Shown here piece after piece: positions 48,864 to 61,667 of a stretch of DNA of 64,000 nt. The position numbers and the translations under genes are program-made. Source of the stretch: Lytechinus pictus (lineage: Eukaryota; Echinodermata; Echinoidea; Temnopleuroida; Toxopneustidae); NCBI RefSeq assembly GCF_037042905.1, contig NC_087247.1, positions 38,767,420-38,831,419 of the forward strand. Reading direction: 5' to 3'. The notes under the pieces were generated by a model that was given only the letters and a program-made list of their open reading frames with translations, was not told the DNA's origin and searched no databases. Each line of letters opens with the position of its first letter. Positions within the stretch are counted from its first letter, which is position 1.

Positions 48864-48993
48864 TACTCAGCAAATAAATTCATCAGTTGATATCCCCTTC
48901 TCTTCCTCTTGAAGCAAAATGAGGATATTGAACCTTGATTATGTTGGTTGTATCTTATCATTAAAAAACATCCGACAGTGTCATTGCTAACGC

Positions 48994-49258
48994 TTAAAGG
49001 AGACCAAAGCCCAAGACCTTCATGTTCTGGAACTCGTATAAGCCAAATCTGGAACATTCCACACCCAAGCCAGATTCCTTGATGCCTCCGAATGGGGCCC
49101 ATTCATTGAAGAAGAAGGTATCGTTGATACCGACCTGACCCACCTCCATCTCCTCAGCGACACGCCAGATTTGAGTTAGGTCATTGGAGTAAAAGTATCC
49201 CGCCAAACCCATTCGAGTGTTATTGGCGATGGTCACTGCTTCTTCTTCAGTCTTGAAC
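48994..49258 (-). CDS. ALDH5A1: ALDH exon 9 (C-terminus)
   Basis: [20 protein letters not shown], then [20 protein letters not shown] and [10 protein letters not shown]. Stop TAA at 48994-48996. Confidence 0.96.
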
Positions 49259-52200
49259 CTGAGTACAAAGAGGGAACGAGAGAGAGGGTGAGATAAAGAG
49301 AGATGGGGGCAGGTGAGACAATAGAGAGGGGGAAATCGACAGAAAGATGGAAAGTGTGAGAGACATTTGAACATATACAAATCAATAATAAAAGTATCAT
49401 TCCGACTCCTCTTTAACGCTGCTGGTAGAAAACGTTATCTTGCAAGTTGACTTACTCTTTTTTTGTGCAAAATACTGACAAGTTATATATGTATAACTAT
49501 AGCCTAACACCTGCTTAGACTGTAAATGTCAACATCGAAATCATACATTACAGCTCGTGACGGACAAATTCAGGGCGAAATACTATAGAAAGATGAAAAG
49601 CAATCGTGTTTTGGAAGAGGGTGTTGTGCCAATCTTACATCCAATGTCCACCCCATCAAAAAGTTGATTTGAATAAAAAGAGAAAAATCCAACAAGCAAT
49701 ACACTGTAAACTTCATCAAAATCGGATGTAAAATAAAAAAGTTAGGACATTTTAAAGTTTCGCTTGATTTCACAAAACAGTTATATGCATATCCTGGTCC
49801 GTATGCAAATGAGGAGGCTGATGACGTTATCCCCTCACTATTTCTTTTGTATTCTATTACATGAAATATGAAATATTTTAATTTTCTCCTCATTGTCAAG
49901 TGAAACAACGATTGTTTCCTCCATGAACATGTGGAACTAGCATTGCTTAAAACTATATGATTCAGTCAAGTTGGTCCCTATTGTCAAATCTGTAAAAAAT
50001 GAAATATTGTATAATTCAAACAATAAAAAACAAAAGAAATAGTGAGTGATGGACATCATTGACTGTCTCATTTGCATGCCACTGAGTTGTGCATATCACT
50101 GTTTTGTGAAAAATAAGTGAAACTTTAAAATGTCATAACTTTCTTATTTTACATCCTATTTTGATGAAATTTTCAGCGTTATGCGAGTTTGATTTTTCTC
50201 CATTTATTAATATCAACATTTTTCTGGGGTGGACTTGACCTTTAAACATCATCGTGAAGCATATTCATGATATTCGTCTCTTTTCCATGTTACGTACTTG
50301 ATTACTGAAGCCAATGGACCAAATGTTTCTTCTGAAAATGGAAGGGCAGTCGGAGGCACATCGCATATGACAGTGGGTTCAAAGAAGTTCCCTCCGAGTT
50401 TTGACCGGCATCCTCCAGTGAGGAGACGTGCGCCCTTTTTCACCGCATCCTGCACGTGCCTTTCTACCTAAATGTAAATATGATCACAAAATCATTGTCG
50501 ACAACATCGATTTTAAATTATGATATTCATGTACATGTAACTGATAGCCAAATTTCTTACAGCATAGAATAAAAGACATTTTCATATATTAAATTTTTAA
50601 TCTGACCTATAAAAAGAAAATTAAACTACATTACAAAGTTATCGCTGCTGTGCTCATCTGGCTTAAAAGACCTATCCCCTCCTCTTCGCCGCCCCGTTTC
50701 TAAATACCCAACCCTGGAACCCTTTGTGCGTTACACCGACTTCAAGATTTATCTATAGGAAATTCAGCCACTGTCACAATTTTCAATTTTCTATTTGGAG
50801 AGCTAAAAGTACGGGATGTAATCTAATACCAAGATGATACATTCAATTGAACCTGTTATGGATTCAACAAATTTGTGACGTTATACAGACATTCACTAAT
50901 TTACTTTAATTATATCGAGAAAAATAAATGTTCTTTTGAGCTATTAAAGAAATATCCTTAATATCATGACATCTAACGCATCGGCGACGTCAAAAATAAT
51001 TATTCATTTCAGGAATTTGTTTGTGAACTGTTAAATGAGACAACGCTCTTGCACATAGGATAAACAACTTTTGAATAATTTCTCCTAGCTTGATCCTTCG
51101 ATATTATGTTTAACTTGGTTTCGGGGAGTTCAGTTTTTATTTGTGAATAACATGTAATTTGATTTTTGTTCACCTTCTCTAGACCTCGCTGGTTGATGAG
51201 AGGTCCCATTGTAGTCTTTGGATCAGTTCCATCTCCTACCACCAGACTCGATACATACTCCTTCAACTTCTCACAGAATTTATCATAGATCCCTTCTTGC
51301 ACCAAGATGCGATTTGCACTTACGCACACCTGTAATGATAACATTTTGATGTCACTTTCGTTGGAAGCAATTTCGCCGACAAGATTCTTATTGAATTTCA
51401 TTTTAATGCTTACATTCATCATGGAATGTCTAGAACCTTTTTTTGCGACGGAAGTTACCAAATTAAAAATCTATCGTCAAATTGGCTTCCCAGATACAAC
51501 ATTCATTAATACGGTTTTTAATTTTAAAAAATGCATGATGCATGCTTGCCCAGCTCTTGTGAATATGCTTTTTAATGCAGATATTACCAATCCTGCCGGT
51601 TTATCATTTTTCATCATTGATATTATTTTATGTTCTAGTAATCTATAAGCACGTATGATTCATCATCGTACCCGCCTCTCAGGAAAGAATTTGTACCGCA
51701 GTCTACATAAAACCTTTTAAGCTTTGATACCTGACCCGAACCGTAGAATCTCAGCGCAAATGCTCCCATCACGGCAGCATCGAGATTTGCTGAATCAAAG
51801 ACAATGAAGGGCGAATTGCCTCCGAGCTCCATGGACACCTTCTTCATTGTGTTCGCACTCTGACCCAACAGAATCTAAAGAAACATACGAGAACGGTTAG
51901 TATACAGAGTGGCACTAATGGCTTTCATAATTTCATAAATTCATTCAGAGTTACGAACAAGTCGAAAAGAAGTATAATTTTAGACGGATTTATTTAGGAG
52001 CTTTGGCCCCTAAATAACAAGGTCTGATATACTAGTACTACAATCGAGCCTCATCAAAAGAAATGTACCCTCTTTCACAAAAACCAAACGATTGTGGACA
52101 AAAAAAGAAGATATTTTCGCCAGTCAGGCTGCTCGTATGGTGACATGAGCTCGGTGATTTAGACAATAATATTTGTTAATACTTATCTGGTTATTTAGTG

Positions 52201-55200
52201 TTTGTTTTTGTTTTCAAAACGAAATTATGGAATATTGTATATCAAACTATGTTATTCTTCAATGACTAAATTGTCTAGTATGTTATTCAAGAGACTCGCG
52301 TTTCAAACTTCTTTTCTTTATATGTTCTCCTACTAAGTACTCTTACCTGCAAACGTAACACTCTTTTTGTCAATGTGACCATCATTTTACATGGTGAAAA
52401 CATGAAAACAAATAAATGAATAAACGGATAAATATTACTATACGACGGGGCAAGATGAATTTACCTTTCCCGTGGCTGTAGAGCCTGTGAAAGATATCTT
52501 GGATACCAGCAGACTCTCGCACATGACTTTACCTATAGCTGGAGCATTAGATCTGGAACAGGGTAATATGTTGAAGACACCGTCTGGGATACCTGCTTCC
52601 TTCGCCATCTGTAGATGAAATGAAGAAGTATAAAAGACGGATAAAATCCTTCATCACTAAACTCCCATGTATTTCTTTTTTATTACGTCAAGCTGCAGGC
52701 ATGTAATTCACCTCAAAGACATTGCAAGTTAGGTTCTGACACGCTTCTCCGTCAGATGCCAAATAACAAAAATATTACTAGTTATGCTCATTGTTGGTGC
52801 CTTTCGAGATGGTAGATTGATAAACATTGCATTTCCAATAAAATTGATTTGGTTTACCGTTGTAAAATCGTAAACCTCCTATAATTACATCTATTATACA
52901 CTTACATCACAGAGAGCCAGTGCAGAAAATGGAGTGTCCTCTGATGGCTTGATAACGACGGTACACCCAACAGCTAAAGCGGCACCGGCCTTCCTAGTTA
53001 TCATCTCCATCGGAAAGTTCCACTAAACAGTATGTGTAATTAATAATAATTGGTATACAAAATATGAATACGATTTTGTAAACTAGATTTCGGCGGTCAT
53101 TTGGCATTTCTATGCCATTAAACCTTTAATTTCATTACACTATACACAATTTATAAATCACAACTGATTCACATTTTAATCAATGTATTTGTTTATTTTT
53201 ATTCATTCATTCATCCATTCATTCATTCATTCATTCATCCATTCATTCATTCATCCATTCATTCATTCATTCATTCATTCATTCATTCATTCATTCACTC
53301 ACTCATTCATTCATTCATTCATTTGTATTTATTTATTCTCCGAAATTCACAATAAAAAAAGAGCGTACATATGAACATAATTTATAAAAGCAAGATATAA
53401 AATAACAAGTAAGAAACAAATACAAAGAAACAACAATATATGTATATACCGAGACTTTTGAGGATAGTGAAATCGGAAGGACACCCAGTCCAGTTCTGCC
53501 ACTAGACAGTACTGTTCTTCCACGGGGTCCAATGATTAAAACACAAGTATTATAAGAAAAGTCTCACACAAATTTCTTAGAACAAAAGGGGAAAATTGGG
53601 GATATGGGGGGGGGGGGGGTCCAGCATCAATTTTTTTTTAAAACTTCATAGATCAGGAAGGAAGGCATTGAACCTATGTAAGAATACCATGAGACTACAA
53701 GGGACCTTTAGGCAGGGAGGTCATTGAACTAAGAAGCATCTCTGTACGAGAATGAACGTTTACAATAATTTGTTTTAGGTTTTTCTATGATATTAAATTT
53801 CCATGGGACCTTAGAGAATAACTACACTGGCTACTGGTATGTTGGAAAAATACTTTTTTTATTTAAGGCCTTAAAGACCATTGTATTCAGATGATATCAT
53901 CGCCTATTTGATAAGGTTTTCCAACCCAAACGAACATGTAACTCACATATAGACACGCGACTATATGGACTTATTCCTTATATACTTCTGCATGCTCTGT
54001 TTTAAAGTTTCTACAATGAATCGATGTATTTTGCACATGCTGATCATATACTATATCACCGTATTAAAGAATGGGAAGGATAATGGCATTGTACGCAATT
54101 TTCATATTTTTCTGATCAATAGAGTGACGCAATCGAGCTAATAAACTTATGAGTTTGCTTATTATAGAACATATATATTCGACACGCAAATTCCATTTTG
54201 AACTGGGATCTAACGACTTGCCAAGATATTTGGTTGATTGCACTTTTTTTATATTTCTTCAATTTACATTCAAGTTCAACCTATAGTACCAATCATTTTG
54301 CCAGAGTCAAAAAGCATACTGTCTTACTGTTTTATCACAGTTAAGACTCAATTTAGAATCGCACAACCACTTGTTTATACTTTTCAGCTCAGAATTCATT
54401 TGGGTTTCAATAGTTGTTTCATTTTTATGAGAGAAATAGACTACCGTGTCATCAGCATATAGGTTAATAGAACAATTTTTAATATGTTTTACGATATCAT
54501 CAATATGAATTAAGAACATAAGCGGACCCAGTATAGACCCTTGAGGGACACCGTAGTTTATTCACTCCCGGATTCACTCACTCATTCATTCATTCAATCA
54601 TTCATTCATCTAGGTATATAATTCATCTATTCATTTGTTTGTCCTCTATTTACAGTATGCATTTGTCGTTTGATACATTTTTTTCTAATTCAATCATTGA
54701 ATTCAGTGATGGGCTAACCAGGCCCGTTCCCCCTCCCCTTTTTTGAGAGCCATAACAAATATTTTTAGTTGAAAATGTCGTGCATAGGGAAGTGAAGACC
54801 TTTTCTCTGAACAAAAATACCCCCTTTGGAAAAATCCTGCATCCGCCACTCATTAAATCCATTCAGTTTAATTTTTTTTTCATTTCTCCAGGAGTGGTAT
54901 TTAAAATATTCTCCCACCGACCCTAACAATAAATAATTAAAACATTAAAAAGCTATTTAACTGCACATTCTATCACCCCTTTTTGATTGTTGATAACAAA
55001 TTGTTTCACTTACAGGAGTAATAAGTCCAGCCACGCCCACTGGCTGTCGGATAACCATGACCCTCTTGTTTTTGTCATGTGGCATCAGAACCTCGCCGGT
55101 TGTCCTCGTCGCTTCTTCCGCAAAGTATCGAAGGAATTGTGCAGCACCTGTCGCTTCAGTTGAGGCCTCAAACAATTTCTTTCCCTACATGAGATAATTT

Positions 55201-57282
55201 AAGACGTATCATCATTATTATGTATTATGTATTATTGTCATTCTATTTCTATTTCATGTTGTAATATCAATCTTGTGTTTCTTTTATTGTGTTGCAGGGC
55301 CCCTTTGTAAATCAGTTTGCTAACTGAAAGGGATACCCTGTTGAAATAAAATATGAATAAATAGATATAACCGCTTAGAGACATGTTTTGTGACAAGCGC
55401 TATACAAATAATGTTAATTATTATTATTATAAATAAATGAATAAATAAATAAATAAATAAATAAAGGTAACCTTTTGTCTTAGCGTCGAGAGAAAAAAAA
55501 AATTTAAAATTATGTGAACCTCCAAGCCTCGGAAAAAAAATGTGTGTAACTAGTTATTCTTTAAACATAAAAATAGTCCCTCGAATTTATTTTTGTACTT
55601 AAAGATTTCAAACATTTCTAAAAACGTTGATTATTCCCTGCTTTAATTTCTTCCATTTTGTAAACCAAAAAACTTCTTTATTTGGAAGCACAAACTTCAC
55701 TTATCGTGTTTAATATGACGCTTATGACGCTTCAATCGAACAAGCCTAGCTCTTTTGGTCGAGCAATGTAAATTTAATCTTTAGGATCATTTGTACACTT
55801 ACATAAACACTGATTAATATCGTTGCGGAAACGAAAGAATTCATATTAAACAAACCATAAATGAACAGAAAATTACGCAAAAAGTATTATACACACGTTT
55901 TCTGCAATGATGATGTTGGTCAAATTCTCCTTGTTTTTATCCATCAGTCCTGCGAAACGGTTCAGGATAGCAGCTCTTTCCTTGAATAGAAACAACACAA
56001 TTATTCGAATTTATCAGCAGGATAATCGAGTGAAAGGAATGGAAGATTATCACATATCAGATGTATTCCCTGGAAAAACTAATAACAAAAAGGAGTGGGG
56101 GATTGAATTAGACTCACAATTATCGATCGAACCTATACAGCTCTCACCATATTCAGGGAAAAATAATAATAGGGACAAAGTCTTAAATACACATCATGCA
56201 AATATTTTTAGTCAGCTGCTATTGCTTCAAGCACTTTTGTGCTTAAAATAGCTGACTCCTGTACTTCACTGAACTTACTACAAGTATATCACATGCTTTA
56301 TGTATAATTAAATTATCAGTTTTTGTCCGTATTATTTATCTCTTCAATTGTCACATTTAAAATATATTCTTTTATATCTTTGTTATTACGTGATCACGTT
56401 AATTTATTACGATTTATGAAAAAATGCAGAAACTCCTCCCCCCCCCAAAAAAAAAATACGGGGAGAAGATGCGTGTGTATGGATACGTGTTTGAAAAGCG
56501 TGTACGTGTGTGAGGGTGTGTGTGTGTGGGTGTGTGGTGTAGGAGGGTGTGTGTGAGAGTGTAAAATCGCACTCACAAGTCTCTACTTCGGCGATTAATG
56601 ATAAATAATTCCCCTATTGTCAAATTACATGAGTGAGTGGGTGTGCGTTGGTGTTATGTGGGTGAGGGTGTAAAGGGGAGCGTTTCATGACAGGACTTGT
56701 CGGTCGTTTTATCCGACAAGTCCCGTTATATCCGACAGTTACCATAGTAACAGTACCTCTCAGCCAATCAACATCAGAGAAAGATGTCAGATCTGACAAC
56801 TTGTCGGATGAAAATGTTGATGAAACACTCCCCAGGTGTGTGGTGTGTATTTGCGTCATGTACAGCATGAGTATAAGAACATTATGGGTAAAGAAAAATA
56901 AGGGCCACGTATATTGTTTCTTTAGGTTACATTGATTCAATAAACATATATCACACAAGAATTTACGGACGTTCTTGTTTCAATGATAAGTTTTTCTTCA
57001 ATTCTGGACTCTTTTCTGAAAATCAAGAATAAAATGCATTTGTTTAGGGGTTCAATTTAGAGAATACTTGCCAAGGGTATCGTTTTGTTTCCAATACTTG
57101 CTAAGGGTAGGGTTTCACACGCCGATACTTGTTAAGGGGTGCATTTTCAGAATATGGAAAATACTTGTTTAGGGTGCTTTTCGAGACCCCATGGTCGCGC
57201 ATGGTATCCACTCGTCAATGGAAGGGCCCCCGGGCTACTACTACTACTACTACTATTACTACTACTACTGCTACTGCTACTG

Positions 57283-57329
<47 letters not shown>

Positions 57330-57363
57330 GCTACTGCTACTACTACTACTACTACTATAACTG

Positions 57364-57420
<57 letters not shown>

Positions 57421-57447
57421 TTACTACTACTACTACTACTGCTACTG

Positions 57448-57499
<52 letters not shown>

Positions 57500-58441
57500 G
57501 ACTACTACCTCTACTACTCCTAGGTTTAATCTATCAATATGACTACTATACTGCTACTTCGGTTACTTTATTACTGCTTGCAAGTCATTTCAAAATGTAT
57601 TTGAATTTCTGTGTGTGTTTATACTAAAAATCAACACTCTACAAATGTTCAAATTTACTCTCTGCACTTGACGCTGCATTGCAATATTTGCTAAAGATAT
57701 GCATACAATCGAATAGCTGAGTTATAGTCGTCATTCACATAATAATTCTGGCAATGACATTGCATTTAATATTTCACGAAAAGATGGTGGCTGGATGGTA
57801 GGTGTGTAACTTATTTATACCTAGTCGAATATTCAGACCTTGTTACATTTTTGCATGAAACCTACTAGAACTGGTAGGATCCATGATTTTTGTCAACATT
57901 TGCATTAATTTTTCTAAAACCTTTGACGCGGTCGTTGTAAAGCGTCGTTCCAGTGTCCATAATTCATAAGAAAACTTTAGGTCTACTAATTCACGATTCG
58001 AAATTGGTGTTCTAGAAGTCATTACTCATTGACAAAGCTTTAAACAGACCCCCCCCCCCCCCCTCGGGACAATCATTTTCGAAAATGCATTTAAGCCAAG
58101 GGAGCGAAAGAATCTAGTTTACATGAAGACAGGATTAATGGGTTTTAGCAATGAAAGCTGACAAACAAGGTTTTGGTTCACATTTTAACATGTATTAATT
58201 AATTATATGCCAGGGTTAATGACTTTTTTCTTACTTTTGCTGTTGTCTTCTTCCATGTCTTAAATGCGGCATGAGCGACCTCAATGGCACGGTCAGTGTC
58301 AGCGGCACCGCAGTCTGCAATGTTAGCTATCACTTCACCTGTTGCAGGGTTCGTCACTGCAAAGGTCTCTCCTGATTTAGCAGGTACCCATTCACCTCCA
58401 ATGTAAGCCTTATCTCGGATGAGAGGATTAGCTGGCGCCAT
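48994..58441 (-). CDS. ALDH5A1: Succinate-semialdehyde dehydrogenase-like aldehyde dehydrogenase, complete
   Basis: Oxidises succinate semialdehyde to succinate with NAD(P), the last step of GABA breakdown. Coding exons, 5' to 3': 58441-58235, 55980-55897, 55184-55014, 53022-52906, 52608-52465, 51874-51731, 51329-51174, 50467-50298, 49258-48994. All phases match and sum to 1458 bp, 485 residues, the usual size for GabD/ALDH5. Visible marks are WNFP (Asn156), [10 protein letters not shown] (Lys179), FTGSTATGK (233-241), SMELGG (Glu257), GQVC (catalytic Cys291) and EETFGPL. Family-level similarity to ALDH5 is strong across [15 protein letters not shown]. The ATG lies in coding exon 1. No mitochondrial leader is evident from this start, and a 5' exon near 60.3 kb is probably UTR. 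The enzyme could act on other aldehydes. Confidence 0.94.
49630..50246. mobile_element. MITE with TTTAAAGG termini, copy 2
   Basis: The right end GGGGTGGACTTGACCTTTAA is intact, while the left end is worn (TGTCCACCCCATC). It lies in the last intron of the ALDH gene. Its interior matches the copy at 61054. Confidence 0.85.
50298..50467 (-). CDS. ALDH5A1: ALDH exon 8
   Basis: [19 protein letters not shown], then [13 protein letters not shown] and [13 protein letters not shown]. Confidence 0.96.
51174..51329 (-). CDS. ALDH5A1: ALDH exon 7 (catalytic Cys)
   Basis: Starts [18 protein letters not shown]. The Cys following GQV is the ALDH nucleophile. Ends [11 protein letters not shown]. Confidence 0.96.
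51731..51874 (-). CDS. ALDH5A1: ALDH exon 6
   Basis: [20 protein letters not shown], then [18 protein letters not shown], ending GSGQ. Contains the general-base Glu. Confidence 0.96.
52465..52608 (-). CDS. ALDH5A1: ALDH exon 5
   Basis: [20 protein letters not shown], then [15 protein letters not shown]. Nucleotide-binding segment. Confidence 0.96.
52906..53022 (-). CDS. ALDH5A1: ALDH exon 4
   Basis: [19 protein letters not shown], then [20 protein letters not shown]. Phase 0 at both ends. Confidence 0.96.
53195..53330. repeat. (ATTC)n microsatellite, left part
   Basis: A tetranucleotide run that reappears at 54567-54612 on the other side of a LINE fragment. Confidence 0.9.
53440..54560 (-). 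mobile_element. Broken LINE reverse transcriptase fragment in ALDH intron 3
   Basis: The - strand translation shows [19 protein letters not shown], then [10 protein letters not shown] (catalytic YADD) and [16 protein letters not shown]. After a frame change it continues [19 protein letters not shown] and [11 protein letters not shown]. Several stops and shifts break the frame. Both ends are missing. It lies between two (ATTC)n tracts. Confidence 0.85.
55014..55184 (-). CDS. ALDH5A1: ALDH exon 3
   Basis: [20 protein letters not shown], then [13 protein letters not shown] and [12 protein letters not shown]. Confidence 0.96.
55897..55980 (-). CDS. ALDH5A1: ALDH exon 2
   Basis: [20 protein letters not shown], then TNIIIAEN. 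The usual ESGKP motif here reads ENGKK across the splice. The donor is GTGTGT. Confidence 0.92.
57060..57235 (+). repeat. Partial copy of the CATTGACGAGTGGATACC MITE
   Basis: Reverse-oriented match to 41849-42050 (CGAGACCCCATGG, CATGGTATCCACTCGTCAAT). It ends in a GGGCCCCCGGG run and abuts the CTA repeat. Confidence 0.8.
57237..57515. repeat. (CTA)n microsatellite
   Basis: About 280 bp of near-perfect trinucleotide repeat, starting directly at the end of the MITE copy, in ALDH intron 1. Confidence 0.95.
58235..58441 (-). CDS. ALDH5A1: ALDH exon 1 (first coding)
   Basis: [20 protein letters not shown], then [18 protein letters not shown] and [11 protein letters not shown]. The exon begins at 58455 after a CTTAG acceptor. 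The upstream frame is open but has no ATG. Confidence 0.93.
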
Positions 58442-58489
58442 TTTGGGATGATGATCTAAGACCAGATATAAAGGGAGAAAGAAGAAGTT

Positions 58490-58580
58490 GAGGTAGAAAA
58501 AGAAGAAGAAGGAGAAAGAGGAGGAGGAGGAAGAGGAAGAGGAAGAGGAAGAAGAAGAAGAAGAAGGAAGAAGAGGAAAG
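58490..58580. repeat. GA-rich microsatellite
   Basis: Purine run (AGGAGGAAGAGGAAGAAG type) just upstream of the first coding exon's acceptor region. Confidence 0.9.
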
Positions 58581-59506
58581 AAAGGGTTCAAAATTAGAGA
58601 TCGGGGAAGTAAAAAAAGGAAGAGAGATAGATTAAGAAACGGAAATGAGGAGAGAAATCGAAAGGAAATATCATCAAATGCGTACAGGTTATATTGACCT
58701 TCGTTTGATTAAACAAACGTTTAAACAACAATTATTTGGCAATAAAGACTAATGGCAATGACACAGCAATATTCAATCTAGACTAGTGAACTTATGGTCT
58801 TAACATAGAATCGGTTCACGTCAGACTTTGTTTGCATTCTCTGTTTAGGATTTAAAAAAAAACCGTAATCGGTATCTGGGTGAAATCACGATTCACATCA
58901 ATAAACCAATGACAAACCACAAAAATATCTCGATTTGACCTTCTATAAGGACTCGGTCATTTCAATTTTACAATGGGTCAAGCAAAATAATATTTGATCA
59001 ATTTGGATATTGGTCATCATGGTCATTGTTCACTAGTATTTTCTTATCTAAACATCAGTAGTTTTAATCCAATAATGTGTGCTTTGGGTAAAAACTACCC
59101 AGATTTGAATAATTTTTTTAACCTATTGTTGTGTGGACAGTATGTTGCCCAACATTAAGAGTGTATAATCTTTCCAGCGATCAAACTGACATTGTCTTTT
59201 AGAGTTGAACTGTTATTGCAATAATTATTTCAGACATTGATGAACTTTACCATGGGTGGCCCAAATGAGAAGATAGGATGGGGAATGTAATGTAAGCATT
59301 TCGCCACAAGTCTACATGATTGATATCTTTTGCATTTTCACTATTTTATTTTGGTCGGCAATTTAATGATGACATTGATACATGTATATTGCGAGCACCT
59401 AATGATTTTTAAATTTCGATCTGATATATTCCTAACCCAACGAAACATTGGATACATGAAAATATTGTTCTCAACGCCACTGACTTAACCTTTTAAGTGA
59501 TCATGA

Positions 59507-59835
59507 TCCTGGGGAAACGCAGCACCCCCAACAAATATTTTCTTGGGGGTGCTGCGTGTATCATTCTCCATAGGCAGCACCCCAATAGTATTTTGGAAGG
59601 TATGTAAAAAAATGCAACCATAATGACCTTCATTTTGTAGTGAAACCTTTTTTTTTGGTTGCTTTTCAAATTTCTCGGAACCAATTTGACCTCCATTTTG
59701 CAGTGAAAACCTTTTTTTTTTTTTTTGCTTTTCAATTTCTCGCGACCAATTTTATCTCCATTTTGAAGTGAAAACCTTTTTTTTAAATCTACATCAGCAC
59801 CCCCAGTAAAAAAAAATCGTTGCCTGGGCCCTGTA
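59507..59835 (-). repeat. Dispersed repeat with ~50-bp TTTCTCGGAACC units, copy 3
   Basis: GGCAGCACCCC, then three units of ACCTTCATTTTGTAGTGAAA followed by a T-run and CTTTTCAAATTTCTCGGAAC. Same family as 29770 and 31330. Confidence 0.7.
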
Positions 59836-60272
59836 AGTCATCATATCTAGATTATTTTTTAAAGTTTAAAATCTTTTGCAATAAATTATTTGTAGACCCT
59901 TACGAAACATAGGCTACCTTGTCCATCATATTGTAAACTTATTTTTACTATGACATTCCTAATCCAACGAAAATTTCTGAGTCATAAAAGTATTCCCCTT
60001 GACGGACTTCACCACCTTGGGGAATTCAGAGTTTCCTCCTCAAAATAAGGGATACACTACTGATAGATGACCATTATTCAGATAATCCATTATTTAAGAG
60101 AACATAGTTTTCGCTTTGAAGACATTTACAGCCGCGCCTAAAAAAGAGCCTAAGTTACTTTCATAGGTAAAATTAAACCAAGATTAAATCACCAATTGTA
60201 TTTAAACAAATTCATACGATTGATGTACGATTTCAATCAGCAAGCGAAGGATAACTAAATGATAGAACTTAC

Positions 60273-60400
60273 CTGGTTGGGAGACCGCTGAGATGATATC
60301 GCTTGGCTGTAAGCTGTCTAGGTGCACAGTGGGCCCCTGGGCTATCGTTCGTAGATATATTTGCGATATGGGTGTGTAATCGCATCTTATTTCGATTTGT
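60273..60400 (-). other. ALDH5A1: Probable 5' UTR exon of the ALDH gene
   Basis: Ends with CCAACCAG|GTAAGTTC, a good donor on the right strand. Spliced to 58455 it stays open into the coding frame (SDIISAVSQPDHHPK before Met) but I find no in-frame ATG upstream. A CACGTG E-box lies at 60436-60441, upstream in gene direction. The 5' limit is not known. Confidence 0.5.
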
Positions 60401-61053
60401 GTGAGGTCACACAGTGAATTCCATTTTCAGGAGGTCACGTGCACTTGGCAGGGTACCATAGTTTAAGATGAATCTAGGCATGTGAGGGTGTGACAATATG
60501 ATTTCCTATCACAGTCCAAAGTTTCCTTTTCGAGACCTAATACGTGTTAATTTTTATGGAAACGACAATGAGGAGCAATAGTAGATTCCCAGTTCTTCAT
60601 TACACTCGATTGAGTTGGCTTCAACCTGTCCGATGTGAAAATGTCGGGCAATCACAGAACAATATAAAGTTAACAATAGCCTTAATTCACGGAGTTCGGA
60701 AAGTCTGGGTCGACTTTGATCTGCAGTGACAAACTGATTTATTGAAAGCAAGTTGCACCGTACTATTAAAGGCTCCTCCCACTGCCGACTTTACTAACAT
60801 GAAAAAAACCTTCAAAGTAAACTACATTTTAGCATAATCATGGTCATTTATCAACTTTTTTTTTTCTTGGAGAGTCACTCTCAAGGTTAAACTACATTAA
60901 TAATACATGCTGATCTACAAGTATATCCAAAACGAGTGTGCAATATATTGGGATACTTCATAAATTCATATATTCCCCAACGTCAATGCTTTTTACCTAA
61001 GATTTATCACTAATACTCAGCATGACTTCATGTTATTATTACCCTTCTCCATT

Positions 61054-61667
61054 CTTAAAGGACAAGTCCACCCCAATAAAAAGTTGATTTTAAAAAAAGG
61101 AGAAAAATCCAACAAGCAAAATGCTGAAAATTTCATCAAAATCGGGTGTAAAATAAGAAAGTTATGACATTTTAAAGTTTCGCTTAATTTCACAAAACAG
61201 TTATATGCACATCCTTGTCGGTGTGCAAATTGGCAGACTGATGACGTCACCCACTCACTATTTCTTTTGTATTTTATTATATGAAATATGAAATATTCTA
61301 ATTTTCTCCTCCTTGTCAAGTGAAACAAAGTTTATTTTCTCCCTGAACATGTGCAATTACCATTATTTTAACAGTTTATGGTTAAGTTAAGTTGGTCCTT
61401 ATTGTCAAATCTGTAAAATTTGAGATATTGTATTATTCAAACAATAAAAAACAAAAGAAATAGTGAGTGATGGACATCATCGACTCTCTCATTTGCATAT
61501 CGCTGAGTTGCGCATTGAACTGTTTTGTGAAAAATAAGCGAAACTTAAAAATGTCATAACTTTCTTATTTTACATCCGATTTCGATGAAATTTGCAGCGT
61601 TATGTTTGTTTGATTTTTCTCTATCGATTCGAATCAACAATTTTATGGGGTGGACTTGACCTTTAAA
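61054..61667. mobile_element. MITE with TTTAAAGG termini, best-preserved copy
   Basis: TTAAAGGACAAGTCCACCCC at one end and GGGGTGGACTTGACCTTTAA at the other, a long near-perfect inverted pair. The interior is mirrored (GAAAATTTCATCAAAATCGG against CCGATTTCGATGAAATTTGC). Confidence 0.9.

Noticed and set aside
49570..49908. Similar ~100-codon - strand ORFs here and at 61017-61328
   Set aside because: Both lie within copies of the same MITE, so the similarity is repeat-derived.
53183..53374. 63-codon ORF with FIHSFIHS repeats
   Set aside because: Translation of an (ATTC)n microsatellite.
57129..57542. 137-codon ORF with Thr repeats, and its Leu and Tyr frames
   Set aside because: A (CTA)n microsatellite joined to a MITE end.
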